From Clostridiaceae bacterium (lineage in GTDB: Bacteria; Bacillota; Clostridia; Peptostreptococcales; Peptostreptococcaceae), in assembly GCA_902362365.1 (NCBI GenBank), contig CABIVQ010000003.1:40898-104897 (forward strand): a DNA stretch of 64,000 nucleotides, given 5' to 3'. The notes under the pieces are model-generated. The model had not been told where the DNA came from and ran no database searches. It worked only from the letters and a program-made list of their open reading frames with translations. The first letter of the stretch is position 1. Each line of letters starts with the position of its first letter. Shown piece by piece: positions 35,649-44,569 of this stretch. Made by a program: the position numbers and the translations under genes.

Positions 35649-36944
35649 CTATTTAACTTCTAAATCCACTGGGATTAACTCCCACTGGCTACTCCAATAT
35701 TCCTTAGGAACATTTCCATATTGAACTACACCCATTTGGTCTTCTATGTGGATATATGAATTATTTTTCCATCTATTATTAAATCTTAAGTAATTTCCTT
35801 CATTTTCTGATTTCCACTGAGCACTATAGTATGTTTTAGGTACTTTTCCATGTTCTAAAAATCCACTTTGACTTTCTACATGAAGATAATCTTCTGTTTT
35901 TTCATTTTTTAATCTAATGTAATCACCAGCTTGTTCTTTTTTCCAAACTCCATTTGTATCAAACTCGTTAAGATCTCCATATGATACTTTATCATTATTT
36001 TCTTCTATGTATAAGTACTTTCCTGTTTCTCTATTTTTTATATGGTATGAAGGTATTTCATAACCACCATCTTTTTTCCAAACACGGAAGTAATCTATAG
36101 CCCACTGTTTAGGCCAAACATTATTATGCTCTCCTGAACCTGCATCTGTGTATATATTTAAAATTGTACCCATTGGATAGTCTGGTGCTTGATTTATTTC
36201 TTTATATAATTCGTTATCATAATAGAATTTAAGGCTTCCTGGTGACCAGTCAAGTCCATATATATGATATTCAGACGTTGGGTCTCCTGATGGGACTGGC
36301 TCTTCAGAAATCATCCAACTTGTTTGGAAGTTTGGATCATTCCATCCATATGCTGCTATTCTCCAAGTATCTGGCTTACTAAAAAAAGATTCTATAATAT
36401 CTATTTCTCCAGTTTCCATTGAGTTAAACCAGTCATCAGTATCATTTTGCATACCTACCATCCACCAAGCTTGATGACCGCCTCCACTACAGTCAGCAAA
36501 CTTTGCACGTATTTCAAAATATCCATAAGTAGTAGCATACCCTACCCAAGGTTCTCTATCTTGATTATCTGTAGTACCACTAAAGTTATGAATCCAGTTT
36601 TTATCAAATGACATTATAGCTGATGAACGAACTGTTCCATCATGCTCAGGACTCCAAGGCTTTTGGTCTTCAGTTATATACTCTATTAAAGAACCATCTT
36701 CAAACTTATATTGTGCTTTTGCATTTTCTGGATTTTTCGTCCAGTGAGGTAAATAATAATCTGTCCATTTTGTTTTATCTAACTCTGGTCCATTAAATTC
36801 ATCTGAAAAATCTAGCGTATATCCTTCTTTGATCAAAGGATTAGGTGGCTGATCGGCTGCATAAGTCGATGAAGTAAAAACAGTAGATATAACCATCAAT
36901 AATGTCATTATAAACCCTGAGATCTTTTTTAAGATTTTATACAT
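35649..36944 (-). CDS. secreted GH16 glycosidase with C-terminal beta-trefoil-like module
   Basis: A secreted enzyme of glycoside hydrolase family 16, which cleaves beta-1,3/1,4-glucans and related polymers. The 431-residue protein has a signal peptide (cut near TYAADQ), a GH16 domain at about 40-290 with the catalytic motif ETGEIDIIES and aromatic surface residues (GGHQAWWMVGMQ, YGLDWSPGSLKFYYDN). Residues 300-425 hold three repeats of about 40 residues, each with a Y(L/I)HIE-like core, likely a sugar-binding beta-trefoil. Substrate cannot be fixed. AGGGGGA precedes the ATG. It lies downstream of the PTS operon. Confidence 0.87.
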   Translation of the reverse strand: MYKILKKISGFIMTLLMVISTVFTSSTYAADQPPNPLIKEGYTLDFSDEFNGPELDKTKWTDYYLPHWTKNPENAKAQYKFEDGSLIEYITEDQKPWSPEHDGTVRSSAIMSFDKNWIHNFSGTTDNQDREPWVGYATTYGYFEIRAKFADCSGGGHQAWWMVGMQNDTDDWFNSMETGEIDIIESFFSKPDTWRIAAYGWNDPNFQTSWMISEEPVPSGDPTSEYHIYGLDWSPGSLKFYYDNELYKEINQAPDYPMGTILNIYTDAGSGEHNNVWPKQWAIDYFRVWKKDGGYEIPSYHIKNRETGKYLYIEENNDKVSYGDLNEFDTNGVWKKEQAGDYIRLKNEKTEDYLHVESQSGFLEHGKVPKTYYSAQWKSENEGNYLRFNNRWKNNSYIHIEDQMGVVQYGNVPKEYWSSQWELIPVDLEVK

Positions 36945-37050
36945 AGTATAATCCCCCTCTTAAAATAATTTTGTTTACTCCCATTTACTACTAACATTTC
37001 AAAAGCCCTTACTTTTTAATATTTTTTCATATATATTGTGAAACTATATT

Positions 37051-37086
37051 ATAAGCACTCACAACTAATATATTATGAGTGCTTAT
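37051..37086. terminator. hairpin after the GH4 gene
   Basis: ATAAGCACTCA pairs perfectly with TGAGTGCTTAT. It lies between the GH4 stop and the GH16 gene; the T run is on the plus side, so on the minus transcript it may be a pause or stability hairpin. Confidence 0.55.
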
Positions 37087-37103
37087 TTTTATAATTTATT
37101 ACT

Positions 37104-38429
37104 TTATTTTAATGTTGGCCAAAAATCTCTATTAGCTTCCATTAGTTCATCTAATACAGCCTTACCTACTCTATAAGAAGGTATTGTTTTATTAAGTAAA
37201 ATAGCTTCCATTGCAGTATTATAAGATCCTGTTAAAGCTGTTTCTACTGTTAATTTTTCATATGCCTTTTGCATTTCCATCATACCTTTATGGAATGTTG
37301 GTATATTTCCAACTGTAACTGGTTCTGGTCCTGTGGCTCCGACATAACAAGGAACTTCTACGACAGCTTCACTATTAAAATTATTAATTGCTCCATTATT
37401 TTTTATATTTATAATAAACCTTTCTTTAGTATCATGTATTATAGCATTAGTTATATCTACTATATAATTCCCATGAACTCCACCTAATAGTTTAGAATCT
37501 TTAGCTGTACCTAATTCTATAACCCTTTTGCACTCTTCAAATACTGTAATTTCTCTAGTACTTAATACATATGAACCTCTCGTAAATTCAATATTATCTG
37601 ATTCAACCATTTCATCTGCAAAATAGTAATATTGTAAGTAGCAATTAGGAAAATACTGAGGATACATCTTAAATGCTTTAATTACATTTTGGAATGTCTT
37701 AGTCCAGTAGTCATCTCCTACAATCTCTTCATTAGTTTGTATTAATCCCTTTAATTCTCCCAATTCCACCTTTTCTCTTATTCCTGGTAATAAATCCTTT
37801 CCATTCTTATCATAAATATTAGTCCACCATCCAAAGTGGTTTAGACCAAAATATTTAAAAGTTAAATCTTTATATGGTATATCTAAGTACTCTGCTAAAG
37901 TTTCTTCTATACTTATTGGCATATCACATATACATAAGCACTTAGCATTAGGGAATTTCTTATATATAGCCTCTGAGATTATAGCTTCTGGATTAGTGTA
38001 ATTTAATATCCAAGCATCAGGGCAAACTTCTTGCGCAACTTCTACTATTTTTAAAATCTCAGGTATAACTCTTAGTGCAAAAGAAAATCCTCCTAAGCCA
38101 CATGTTTCTTGACCTACAACTCCGTGTTTTAAGCATATTTTCTCATCAATTTCTCTTTGATTATTAAGACCTGGTCTTATTTGAACATATAAGAAATTAG
38201 CATTTTTAAAAGCCTCTCTTATATCTGTGGTATAAGAGACTTTAACATCTGAGTTATTATCTCTATAATAGATTCTTGTAAACTCACCTATAAGATAGTT
38301 TCTTTCTTTATTATTATCGTATAATACTATTTCTTCTAATTGCAAATCTTTTGAGCGATTTCTAAGCACTTCTACTATTCCTGGCGTATGTGTAGATCCT
38401 CCACCAACTATTACTATTTTATTCCCCAT
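37104..38429 (-). CDS. GH4 6-phospho-alpha-glucosidase
   Basis: GH4 enzymes use NAD+ and a divalent metal to cleave phosphorylated disaccharides delivered by a PTS. The 441-residue protein has the Rossmann start IVIVGGGSTHTPG, LNYTNPEAI, the metal/substrate site CICDMPISIEE and YFGLNHFGWWTNI, and a C-terminus that closely follows GlvA/MalH 6-phospho-alpha-glucosidases (GATGPEPVTVGNIPTF, LMEANRDFWPTL). A 6-phospho-beta-glucosidase is the alternative. ATG 38429 lies behind AAGGAGGAAA; ten further codons overlap the PTS gene and are not needed. It is cotranscribed with the PTS gene. Confidence 0.88.
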   Translation of the reverse strand: MGNKIVIVGGGSTHTPGIVEVLRNRSKDLQLEEIVLYDNNKERNYLIGEFTRIYYRDNNSDVKVSYTTDIREAFKNANFLYVQIRPGLNNQREIDEKICLKHGVVGQETCGLGGFSFALRVIPEILKIVEVAQEVCPDAWILNYTNPEAIISEAIYKKFPNAKCLCICDMPISIEETLAEYLDIPYKDLTFKYFGLNHFGWWTNIYDKNGKDLLPGIREKVELGELKGLIQTNEEIVGDDYWTKTFQNVIKAFKMYPQYFPNCYLQYYYFADEMVESDNIEFTRGSYVLSTREITVFEECKRVIELGTAKDSKLLGGVHGNYIVDITNAIIHDTKERFIINIKNNGAINNFNSEAVVEVPCYVGATGPEPVTVGNIPTFHKGMMEMQKAYEKLTVETALTGSYNTAMEAILLNKTIPSYRVGKAVLDELMEANRDFWPTLK

Positions 38430-38430
38430 A

Positions 38431-39867
38431 TTATTTTCCTCCTTCACTTGCTGATTCACTTAATAGTGCATTAAATTCTTTCATTACATGAACTACTTCT
38501 GTTCCTACTATAATTTGTATATTGTTTTTATTTACTTTTACTACGCCTTTTGCACCTGTTTTCTTTATGTTATCTTCATTTATCAAGCTTATGTCTTTTA
38601 TTTCTAAACGCATTCTTGTAACGCAGTTTTCAGCATTAACTATATTTTCAACTCCTCCAACATTTTGTAATAATTTCTTTGCCATATATGAATAATTTGA
38701 GTGAGATAATTTTAATTCTTTTTCATCTATACCTTCAGTTATATTTTCACTTCTTCCTGGAGTTTTTATATCCTTTTTAAGAATAATTGTCTTAAAAGTG
38801 AAGTAATATAAGAAGAAGAATGCTATCCCTACAGGTATTATATAAATCACATTATTACCCATATTCCAGTTTAAAGTTAAGTCTATAATATTAAATCCAA
38901 ATGCAAAACCAAGTCTTGAATTAAATAAGTATAATATTGCTCCTGCTAAACCTGTAAATACTGAATGTATAAAATATAAAAGTGGAGATGTAAACATGAA
39001 TGAAAATTCTATTGGCTCTGTTACACCTGCAACTATTGAAGTTAGTGCTCCACTATTTGCTAATCCTTTTACTTCTTCTTTATTTTCTGGGCGTGCTGTT
39101 TTATACATTGCAGCAGCTACACCAGGTATTCCAAATACCATTATTACGTAAAACATTACTAAAAATGATCCTGCACTTGGATCTCCTGCTAAAAATCTTG
39201 TCATTTCACCTGTTACTACTGTTCCATTTGCTGTTGTATAACTGCCTAATTCATAAAATATATAGGCATTAAAAACATGATGTAATCCTGTTGGTATTAA
39301 AGCACGGTTTAAAAATCCAAATAAGAATACTCCAAAAATCCCCATAGATCCTAGACCTATTGCAAAAGCATCTAATCCTGCTTCTATTGGAGGCCATATA
39401 AAACTAAATACTCCTGCTAAAATAAGTGAAAATATTGGACCTAAAGTTATTGCTAACTTCTCACCTGCAAAGAAAGAAAACATACTAGGAACTTTCCAAT
39501 TTTTACTGTAGTTATATATAATAGCAGTACTTACACCTGATACTATACCTCCAAATACTCCCATACTAATACTTTCATTTAAGTATGTAAGCGCTTGCCT
39601 AAATACCATAACTGAAAGCACTCCGGCCAAAACTGCAGATGATTTATCTTTGCTTTTTGTATATGCAAGTATACATCCAACAGCAAATAATAAATCTAAA
39701 TTTCCAAATATAACATCCGATGCAATTTTTAATATGTCTAAGTTTAATAAATCTGGTTGCCCAAGTCTGGATAAAAGACCTGCAACAGGCATAGCAACGA
39801 CTGGAATCAGCATTGCTTTCCCTAGTTTAGATAATTGATTACTTACTACTCGAAGTGAATTAGACAA
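38431..39867 (-). CDS. PTS EIICB, alpha-glucoside/maltose-type (glucose superfamily)
   Basis: A membrane permease that imports and phosphorylates a glucoside. The 478-residue protein has an EIIC domain with about ten membrane segments (AMLIPVVAMPVAGLL at the start; VTEPIEFSFMFTSPLLYF near 285) and a C-terminal EIIB domain with the phosphocysteine in NAENCVTRMRLEI near residue 415. No EIIA is attached, so a separate EIIA must serve it. The GH4 partner suggests alpha-glucosides such as maltose. It starts 20 nt after the ChbG-like gene, with a GGGGGAT ribosome site. Confidence 0.88.
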   Translation of the reverse strand: MSNSLRVVSNQLSKLGKAMLIPVVAMPVAGLLSRLGQPDLLNLDILKIASDVIFGNLDLLFAVGCILAYTKSKDKSSAVLAGVLSVMVFRQALTYLNESISMGVFGGIVSGVSTAIIYNYSKNWKVPSMFSFFAGEKLAITLGPIFSLILAGVFSFIWPPIEAGLDAFAIGLGSMGIFGVFLFGFLNRALIPTGLHHVFNAYIFYELGSYTTANGTVVTGEMTRFLAGDPSAGSFLVMFYVIMVFGIPGVAAAMYKTARPENKEEVKGLANSGALTSIVAGVTEPIEFSFMFTSPLLYFIHSVFTGLAGAILYLFNSRLGFAFGFNIIDLTLNWNMGNNVIYIIPVGIAFFFLYYFTFKTIILKKDIKTPGRSENITEGIDEKELKLSHSNYSYMAKKLLQNVGGVENIVNAENCVTRMRLEIKDISLINEDNIKKTGAKGVVKVNKNNIQIIVGTEVVHVMKEFNALLSESASEGGK

Positions 39868-39887
39868 AATAGTATCCCCCTTTATTT

Positions 39888-40658
39888 TTATATATTATTA
39901 TAATTGCAAAGCTCTATATCATATTTATTTATAAGCTCTCTCATATACGGATCACATAGTATATCTACTTCTCTTACCCTAGGTATATTGAAAGATGATC
40001 CCTCTAGTAGTGGACTATCTATAAATGCAGGATGACACATTGCTTCACTTTTTTTAAATTCAATATTTTTAAGTATATTTGATTCTATAATTTCAAAACA
40101 CTTTTCTCTAACTGATATATACTTGCTAGACATATCTCTTATAGGTTCATAATTACATAAATCTAAAAAGTTTATATCATTATCATCTACTGCTTTATTA
40201 CAGTTTCTAACTGGCAAGTTATATTCTTTAGAAAGTGTTTTTACTATTTCAGCGGTCTGATTAAATGTATGTATATGATGATGTGAATCAATATGGCTTA
40301 ACTTAATCCCGAGAGAATATAATTTATCTATTTGAGTTTTCCACTCATCATAAAGTTCATTTTCATCAATTTTTACATTTTCATTTTCAAAATCACATAA
40401 ATTATAAAAGTTTCCATCATTACGAATTAATGAACTTACTTTTTTACCTAAAATAGGCTTACCACATGTTAATGTTAAATGCACTCCTACTGCTAAGGTA
40501 GGCATTTGTTTAGATAATTCAACTGCATGTTCTGTTCCTGACATATTTGCCATTAATGTTGTTGATGTTAAAACACCCTTTATATGACTTTTAACTATTC
40601 CTAAGTTTACAGCATTAGAATATCCAAAATCATCGCCATTAATAATTAACCTTTTAAT
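39888..40658 (-). CDS. ChbG/YdjC-family carbohydrate deacetylase, start region frameshifted or non-ATG
   Basis: ChbG-type enzymes deacetylate acetylated sugars with a divalent metal. The family's N-terminal metal motif is encoded here (RLIINGDDFGYSNAV), as are SHIDSHHHIHTF and GVHLTLTCGKP. The first in-frame ATG (40553) comes only after the metal motif. The expected start ATG at 40661-40663, behind AAGGGGG, is one nucleotide out of frame: one more A in the AAAA run at 40652-40655 would give MILKRLIINGDDFG. Either the gene is frameshifted, or it starts at ATT 40658 (256 codons). First gene of the PTS-GH4 operon, divergent from the RpiR regulator. Confidence 0.7.
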   Translation of the reverse strand: MKRLIINGDDFGYSNAVNLGIVKSHIKGVLTSTTLMANMSGTEHAVELSKQMPTLAVGVHLTLTCGKPILGKKVSSLIRNDGNFYNLCDFENENVKIDENELYDEWKTQIDKLYSLGIKLSHIDSHHHIHTFNQTAEIVKTLSKEYNLPVRNCNKAVDDNDINFLDLCNYEPIRDMSSKYISVREKCFEIIESNILKNIEFKKSEAMCHPAFIDSPLLEGSSFNIPRVREVDILCDPYMRELINKYDIELCNYNNI

Positions 40659-40663
40659 ATCAT

Positions 40664-40834
40664 TCTCCCCCTTTGCTTTTATATATTTAAAGTATATATC
40701 CTTTTTTAGTACATTAATATACTTTTAACTACAATTGTAACATATGTATAATAGCGTAACATGTTTCAATACATAAATGCTTTATGATATAATAATCCCA
40801 TATACTAAATATTGAATTTAGAAGGGGGATGTCT
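40664..40834. promoter_or_regulatory. divergent control region of the PTS operon and rpiR
   Basis: Holds promoters for both directions, including a TATAAT near 40787 for the regulator. GTAACAT occurs twice (about 40737 and 40756) with a following TGTTTCA, a plausible RpiR operator region. No riboswitch or small gene is seen. Confidence 0.45.
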
Positions 40835-41554
40835 ATGAGCAAAACATTTCATGTAGGAAGAATCTTTAAAAATCAGAATTTATCAGATTCAGAAGTGAAG
40901 ATACTTGAGTACATATTTACAAACCCAGAAAAGATAAAAAAAGAGGGTATAAGACAACTTGCAAAATCAAACTTTACTTCTACTGCGTCTATTATTAGGT
41001 TAGCAAAAAAACTTGGGTACAGTGGATACAACGAATTAATTTTTGATATAAAGAGAATGACATCGGATACTTTACATAGTAACACCTACAAAGAAAACGA
41101 TTTCATGTGGAATTCAAAAAAACCTCTAACTAATTTTAATGAGTTATCTAAAACATACTTAAATAAGGAAAAATATATTTATCTATATGGAGAGGGATTT
41201 TGTGAATTTGTAACAGGATACATACATAGAAAACTTTTAGTGAAAAAGTATAATGTTATATTGTTACATGGTCTAGAAATACCTATAGTATATGAACAAG
41301 ATCACAATCCTACCCTAATAGTAATCTCTAAATCTGGCGAAAATTTTGCATGTATTAGAAAAATTGAACAGTTAACTAATCTTGGAGGAGATATTCTATC
41401 TATAACTTCCAATTCTAATAGTAGCATTAGTGTTATGTCTGATGTGTCTCTTTCTATACCTGTTCGCTATATAACAGATAGCAAAAATGAAGAGTTTACA
41501 ACTTTTTATGGAGATAGTATAAATCTATTAGAAGACTTATTCTCTAGAGTTTAA
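40835..41554 (+). CDS. RpiR-family transcriptional regulator
   Basis: RpiR regulators sense phosphorylated sugars. The 239-residue protein has an N-terminal helix-turn-helix (LAKSNFTSTASIIRLAKKLGYSGYNE) and a C-terminal SIS sugar-isomerase fold (TLIVISKSGENFACIRKIEQL). ATG 40835 lies 6 nt behind AAGGGGG; the ATG at 40829 abuts that site. It is divergent from the ChbG-PTS-GH4 operon and very likely regulates it, using a phosphorylated disaccharide as effector. The GTAACAT repeats in the gap are possible operators. Confidence 0.87.
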   Translation: MSKTFHVGRIFKNQNLSDSEVKILEYIFTNPEKIKKEGIRQLAKSNFTSTASIIRLAKKLGYSGYNELIFDIKRMTSDTLHSNTYKENDFMWNSKKPLTNFNELSKTYLNKEKYIYLYGEGFCEFVTGYIHRKLLVKKYNVILLHGLEIPIVYEQDHNPTLIVISKSGENFACIRKIEQLTNLGGDILSITSNSNSSISVMSDVSLSIPVRYITDSKNEEFTTFYGDSINLLEDLFSRV

Positions 41555-41707
41555 TATTTTTTAATCTACATATAAAAATACTCCTTCATGGCGTTGATTT
41601 TATATTATCATTGCCATAAAGGAATATTAATTTAATCAGCCATAAATTATATTTATACCCTATTTATCCTAAAAATTTTCTAGAAAAATCTCTAATATGC
41701 CTATATA

Positions 41708-42433
41708 CTAAGCTAATATCTTAGCTAAAAATTCTTGTGTTCTAGGGTGAGTAGGATTATTAAACACTGCTTCTGGAGTGTCATCTTCTACTATCTTGCC
41801 ACCATCCACAAATATAACTCTATCTGCTACTTCTTTTGCAAATCCCATTTCATGAGTTACTATTGCCATAGTCATTCCCTCTTTTGCAAGTTCCTTTATA
41901 ACGTCTAGTACCTCTTTTACCATCTCAGGATCTAGGGCTGAAGTTGGTTCATCAAATAACATCATATCAGGCTCCATAGCAAGGGCTCTTGCTATAGCTA
42001 TTCTTTGTTTTTGACCTCCTGATAATTGGGCTGGGTATGCATCTTTTTTATCTAAAAGCCCAACTCTATCTAATAAGTATTCAGCTTTTTTATCTGCCTC
42101 TACCTTGCTCATTTTCTTTAATAGAATTGGAGCTAATGTTATATTTTCTAATACTGTTTTATGAGGAAATAAGTTAAAATTTTGAAATACCATTCCTATT
42201 TTTTGTCTAATCTCATCTATATTAACCTTTTTATCAGCTATATTAGTACCTTCAAATATTATTTCGCCTTCAGTAGGTATTTCCAGTAAATTTATACATC
42301 TTAGCAAAGTACTTTTGCCTGAACCACTGGGTCCAACTATAGCCATTATTTCACCTTTATCCATTTCTAAATCTATTCCTTTTAATACACGTATATCTCC
42401 AAATGATTTATTTAAATTTTTTATCTTAATCAT
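41708..42433 (-). CDS. polar amino-acid ABC transporter, ATP-binding protein
   Basis: The cytoplasmic ATPase of a family-3 amino-acid importer (GlnQ/ArtP/TcyC type). The 241-residue protein has Walker [11 protein letters not shown]-loop [11 protein letters not shown], signature [16 protein letters not shown], Walker [14 protein letters not shown] and the switch His in IVTHEMGFA. It is last in the operon SBP-permease-ATPase, 24 nt after the permease. The T-box before the operon implies control by one uncharged tRNA, so one amino acid is the main substrate. Confidence 0.93.
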   Translation of the reverse strand: MIKIKNLNKSFGDIRVLKGIDLEMDKGEIMAIVGPSGSGKSTLLRCINLLEIPTEGEIIFEGTNIADKKVNIDEIRQKIGMVFQNFNLFPHKTVLENITLAPILLKKMSKVEADKKAEYLLDRVGLLDKKDAYPAQLSGGQKQRIAIARALAMEPDMMLFDEPTSALDPEMVKEVLDVIKELAKEGMTMAIVTHEMGFAKEVADRVIFVDGGKIVEDDTPEAVFNNPTHPRTQEFLAKILA

Positions 42434-42457
42434 AATATCACTTTCCCTCTAATTATT

Positions 42458-43132
42458 TTATGCATTAGCCTTAGCAAGCTTTTTCTCAAATTTTCCTACT
42501 AATTTAGATAATGTAAATGTTAATACAAAATATATAATAGCTGCTACTATTAAAGGTTCTAATGGCTTAAAAGTCTTATTTTTAACTATAGATGCTGTGA
42601 ACATTATCTCTCTTACACCTATAACAGAAATTATTGCTGATTCTTTTACAAGTGTTATAAATTCATTTGCTAAAGATGGTAATATGTTTTTTATAGCCTG
42701 AGGTATTATTACATGTCTCATAGTTGATGCATATCCTAATCCTAAAGATCTACTCGCCTCCATTTGTCCATTATCAACTGACTGTATCCCTGATCTTAAA
42801 ATTTCTGCTACATACGCCCCTGAGTTAATTGATAATGCAAAAGCACCTGATATAAAATCGCTAGATATACCAAATATACTTGGGAAATCTATTCCTATTT
42901 GAGGGAATCCAAAATAAATTATATATATTTGTACAAATAGAGGTGTCCCTCTTAATATTTCAATATAAGTTGTAGCAATTGCTCTTAATACTTTAAAAGC
43001 AGACAGCTTCATTAAACAAATTAACATACCCATAATACAACCAAATACTAACGCTACTAATGAAATTATTACTGTTACCGATGTGCCTTCAATAAATAAG
43101 CTACTGTATTTACTAAAAAAACTAAAATCCAT
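42458..43132 (-). CDS. polar amino-acid ABC transporter, permease
   Basis: The membrane channel of the importer. The 224-residue protein has five membrane segments, the HisM/GlnP family sequence EILRGTPLFVQIYIIYFG and the coupling EAA loop EASRSLGLGYASTMRHVIIPQAIKNILPS. A single permease gene suggests a homodimer. It lies 26 nt after the binding-protein gene. Confidence 0.93.
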   Translation of the reverse strand: MDFSFFSKYSSLFIEGTSVTVIISLVALVFGCIMGMLICLMKLSAFKVLRAIATTYIEILRGTPLFVQIYIIYFGFPQIGIDFPSIFGISSDFISGAFALSINSGAYVAEILRSGIQSVDNGQMEASRSLGLGYASTMRHVIIPQAIKNILPSLANEFITLVKESAIISVIGVREIMFTASIVKNKTFKPLEPLIVAAIIYFVLTFTLSKLVGKFEKKLAKANA

Positions 43133-43158
43133 ATTATCATCTCCTAAACTATTTATGC

Positions 43159-43989
43159 CTATTGTTCATCAGCTAATTTTATAGCTTCTTGCATATATTC
43201 ATCTACTTTACCTTCATCTTGTAATTTTTTTATAACTTTATTTATTAACTCTACTAAAGAATCATTACCGTCAGATTTCTTTAGGGCTACGGCTCCACTC
43301 TCTTCGCAATTTTCGCCTACGTTACTATTTCCTATAGCTACATTGTCATAATTTTGAACATTTATAGCTGCTACATTTTTACCTGTTACTATTGTATCTA
43401 TATTTCCATTTTGAAGCTCTAACATTAAATCAGGTATTTTAGTTAAACTCTTGTAGTTTGTACTCCCTAATGTATCTACAACAAACCTTTCTTGAGTACT
43501 TCCTCTTTGCACTCCAACATTTATATTTTTTAAATCTTCATCAGATTTAATTTTATCTTCTTCATCTTTTCTTACTATAACTACATTTTTATCCTCATAG
43601 TATAATTCTGAAAAATCAGCATTCTTAACTCTCTCTTCATCAGGAGTCATACAAGCTAATACTATATCTGCTTTATCTGCATTCAATGCTCCTAGTAATC
43701 CATCAAAATCCATATCCATTACTTCTAATTCAACACCTATTTCATCTGCTATTGCCTTAGCTATACTAACATCAAATCCAACTATTGTATCTTTACCATC
43801 TACCATTGCATGAAATTCATATGGCGAATAGTCTGCACTAGTTGCTAAAACTAACTTTCCTGAATCTTTTATTTGTTGTAATTTATCCCCTACTTCTTCT
43901 TTGTCCTTTCCTGATGAACTGCATGCTACCATTCCTAATGATAAAGTTAATGCTAATCCTAATCCTAATAATTTTTTTATTCCTTTCAT
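43159..43989 (-). CDS. polar amino-acid ABC transporter, substrate-binding lipoprotein
   Basis: The extracellular receptor of the importer. The 276-residue protein has a lipoprotein signal with Cys23 in GMVACSSS and a family-3 binding fold (LVLATSADYSPYEFH, IVGFDVSIAKAIADEIG, DIVLACMTPDEERVKNADFSE, VGVQRGSTQE). Ligand identity is open: cystine, arginine, glutamine and histidine are all possible. GGGAGG precedes the ATG. It is first in the operon, behind a long structured leader (44039-44440). Confidence 0.92.
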   Translation of the reverse strand: MKGIKKLLGLGLALTLSLGMVACSSSGKDKEEVGDKLQQIKDSGKLVLATSADYSPYEFHAMVDGKDTIVGFDVSIAKAIADEIGVELEVMDMDFDGLLGALNADKADIVLACMTPDEERVKNADFSELYYEDKNVVIVRKDEEDKIKSDEDLKNINVGVQRGSTQERFVVDTLGSTNYKSLTKIPDLMLELQNGNIDTIVTGKNVAAINVQNYDNVAIGNSNVGENCEESGAVALKKSDGNDSLVELINKVIKKLQDEGKVDEYMQEAIKLADEQ

Positions 43990-44038
43990 AATTCAACCTC
44001 CCATTAATTTATAAATTTATAATTCCTAACAGTTTTAC

Positions 44039-44082
44039 TTCACTAATATACTCATTAGTTAACTAATGAGTATATTAGTGAA
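44039..44082. repeat. 44-bp perfect palindrome in the transporter leader
   Basis: TTCACTAATATACTCATTAG continues directly into its exact reverse complement with no loop (centre between 44060 and 44061). It lies 50 nt upstream of the binding-protein start codon and downstream of both terminators. It has no T run on the minus side, so it is not an obvious terminator. Confidence 0.8.
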
Positions 44083-44091
44083 TATCTGTAC

Positions 44092-44210
44092 AAAAAAAGT
44101 CTCTTAGCTTAATAGCTAAGAGACGAATTACCGCGTTACCACTCTTTTTGATAAATTATACATATTAAATTTTTTAGCACACGATATAGAAAATTAAAAT
44201 TTTCTACAAT
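44092..44210 (-). ncRNA. second T-box antiterminator/terminator module without Stem I
   Basis: On the minus strand AAAAAGAGTGGTAACGCGG is followed by GTCTCTTAGC-TATTAA-GCTAAGAGAC and seven T. This repeats the expression platform of the upstream T-box almost exactly. The 50-60 nt before it are AT-rich and contain no specifier stem or AG bulge. Confidence 0.7.
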
Positions 44211-44440
44211 AAAAAAGTCTCTTAGTCATAAAGACTAAGAGACGAATTATATCCGCGTTACCACTCTTTTTGATAAGTATTACTTATCCTCTCAATCCCT
44301 TAAGGCAGGTATACCAATTATCATACTCTAGTTCTGATAATCTCCTCCAAAGCTCTCTTCACACTAAACTTCAATACTAGGCTCACACCATATCCTAGTT
44401 CGCTGAAAATCCATTTAAGTTACTCTCTTTTTCTCAGGAT
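44211..44440 (-). ncRNA. T-box riboswitch leader of the amino-acid transporter
   Basis: On the minus strand the leader begins with AGAAAAAGAGAGTAAC and the Stem I distal part CAGCGAACTAGGATATGGTG with a closing CCTAGT. It continues with a Stem III-like hairpin, then the T-box sequence AGAGTGGTAACGCGG, and a terminator GTCTCTTAGTC/GACTAAGAGAC with six T. The specifier loop is near GTGAAGAGAGC; GAG, AGA or AGC could be the codon, so I do not name the tRNA. Uncharged tRNA should allow read-through. Confidence 0.88.
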
Positions 44441-44569
44441 TTTTTAATTTAAAATTGTTAATACAATTATAGTGTTGTATATAATAAGTGTCAATTTTAT
44501 TTTAATATTTATATGTATTTTTATTTTTTTATGAACTAAAAATATTTTAAGCCATGCTCATTGTCTATA

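Noticed and set aside
41582..41623. Terminator for the amino-acid transporter operon
   Set aside because: TCCTT-ATGGC pairs with GCCAT-AAGGA around one mismatch, but there is no T run on either strand, so I do not list it as a feature.
44211..44440. Naming the amino acid of the T-box
   Set aside because: The specifier loop can be read as GAG, AGA or AGC depending on alignment, and without a structure model the choice would be a guess.
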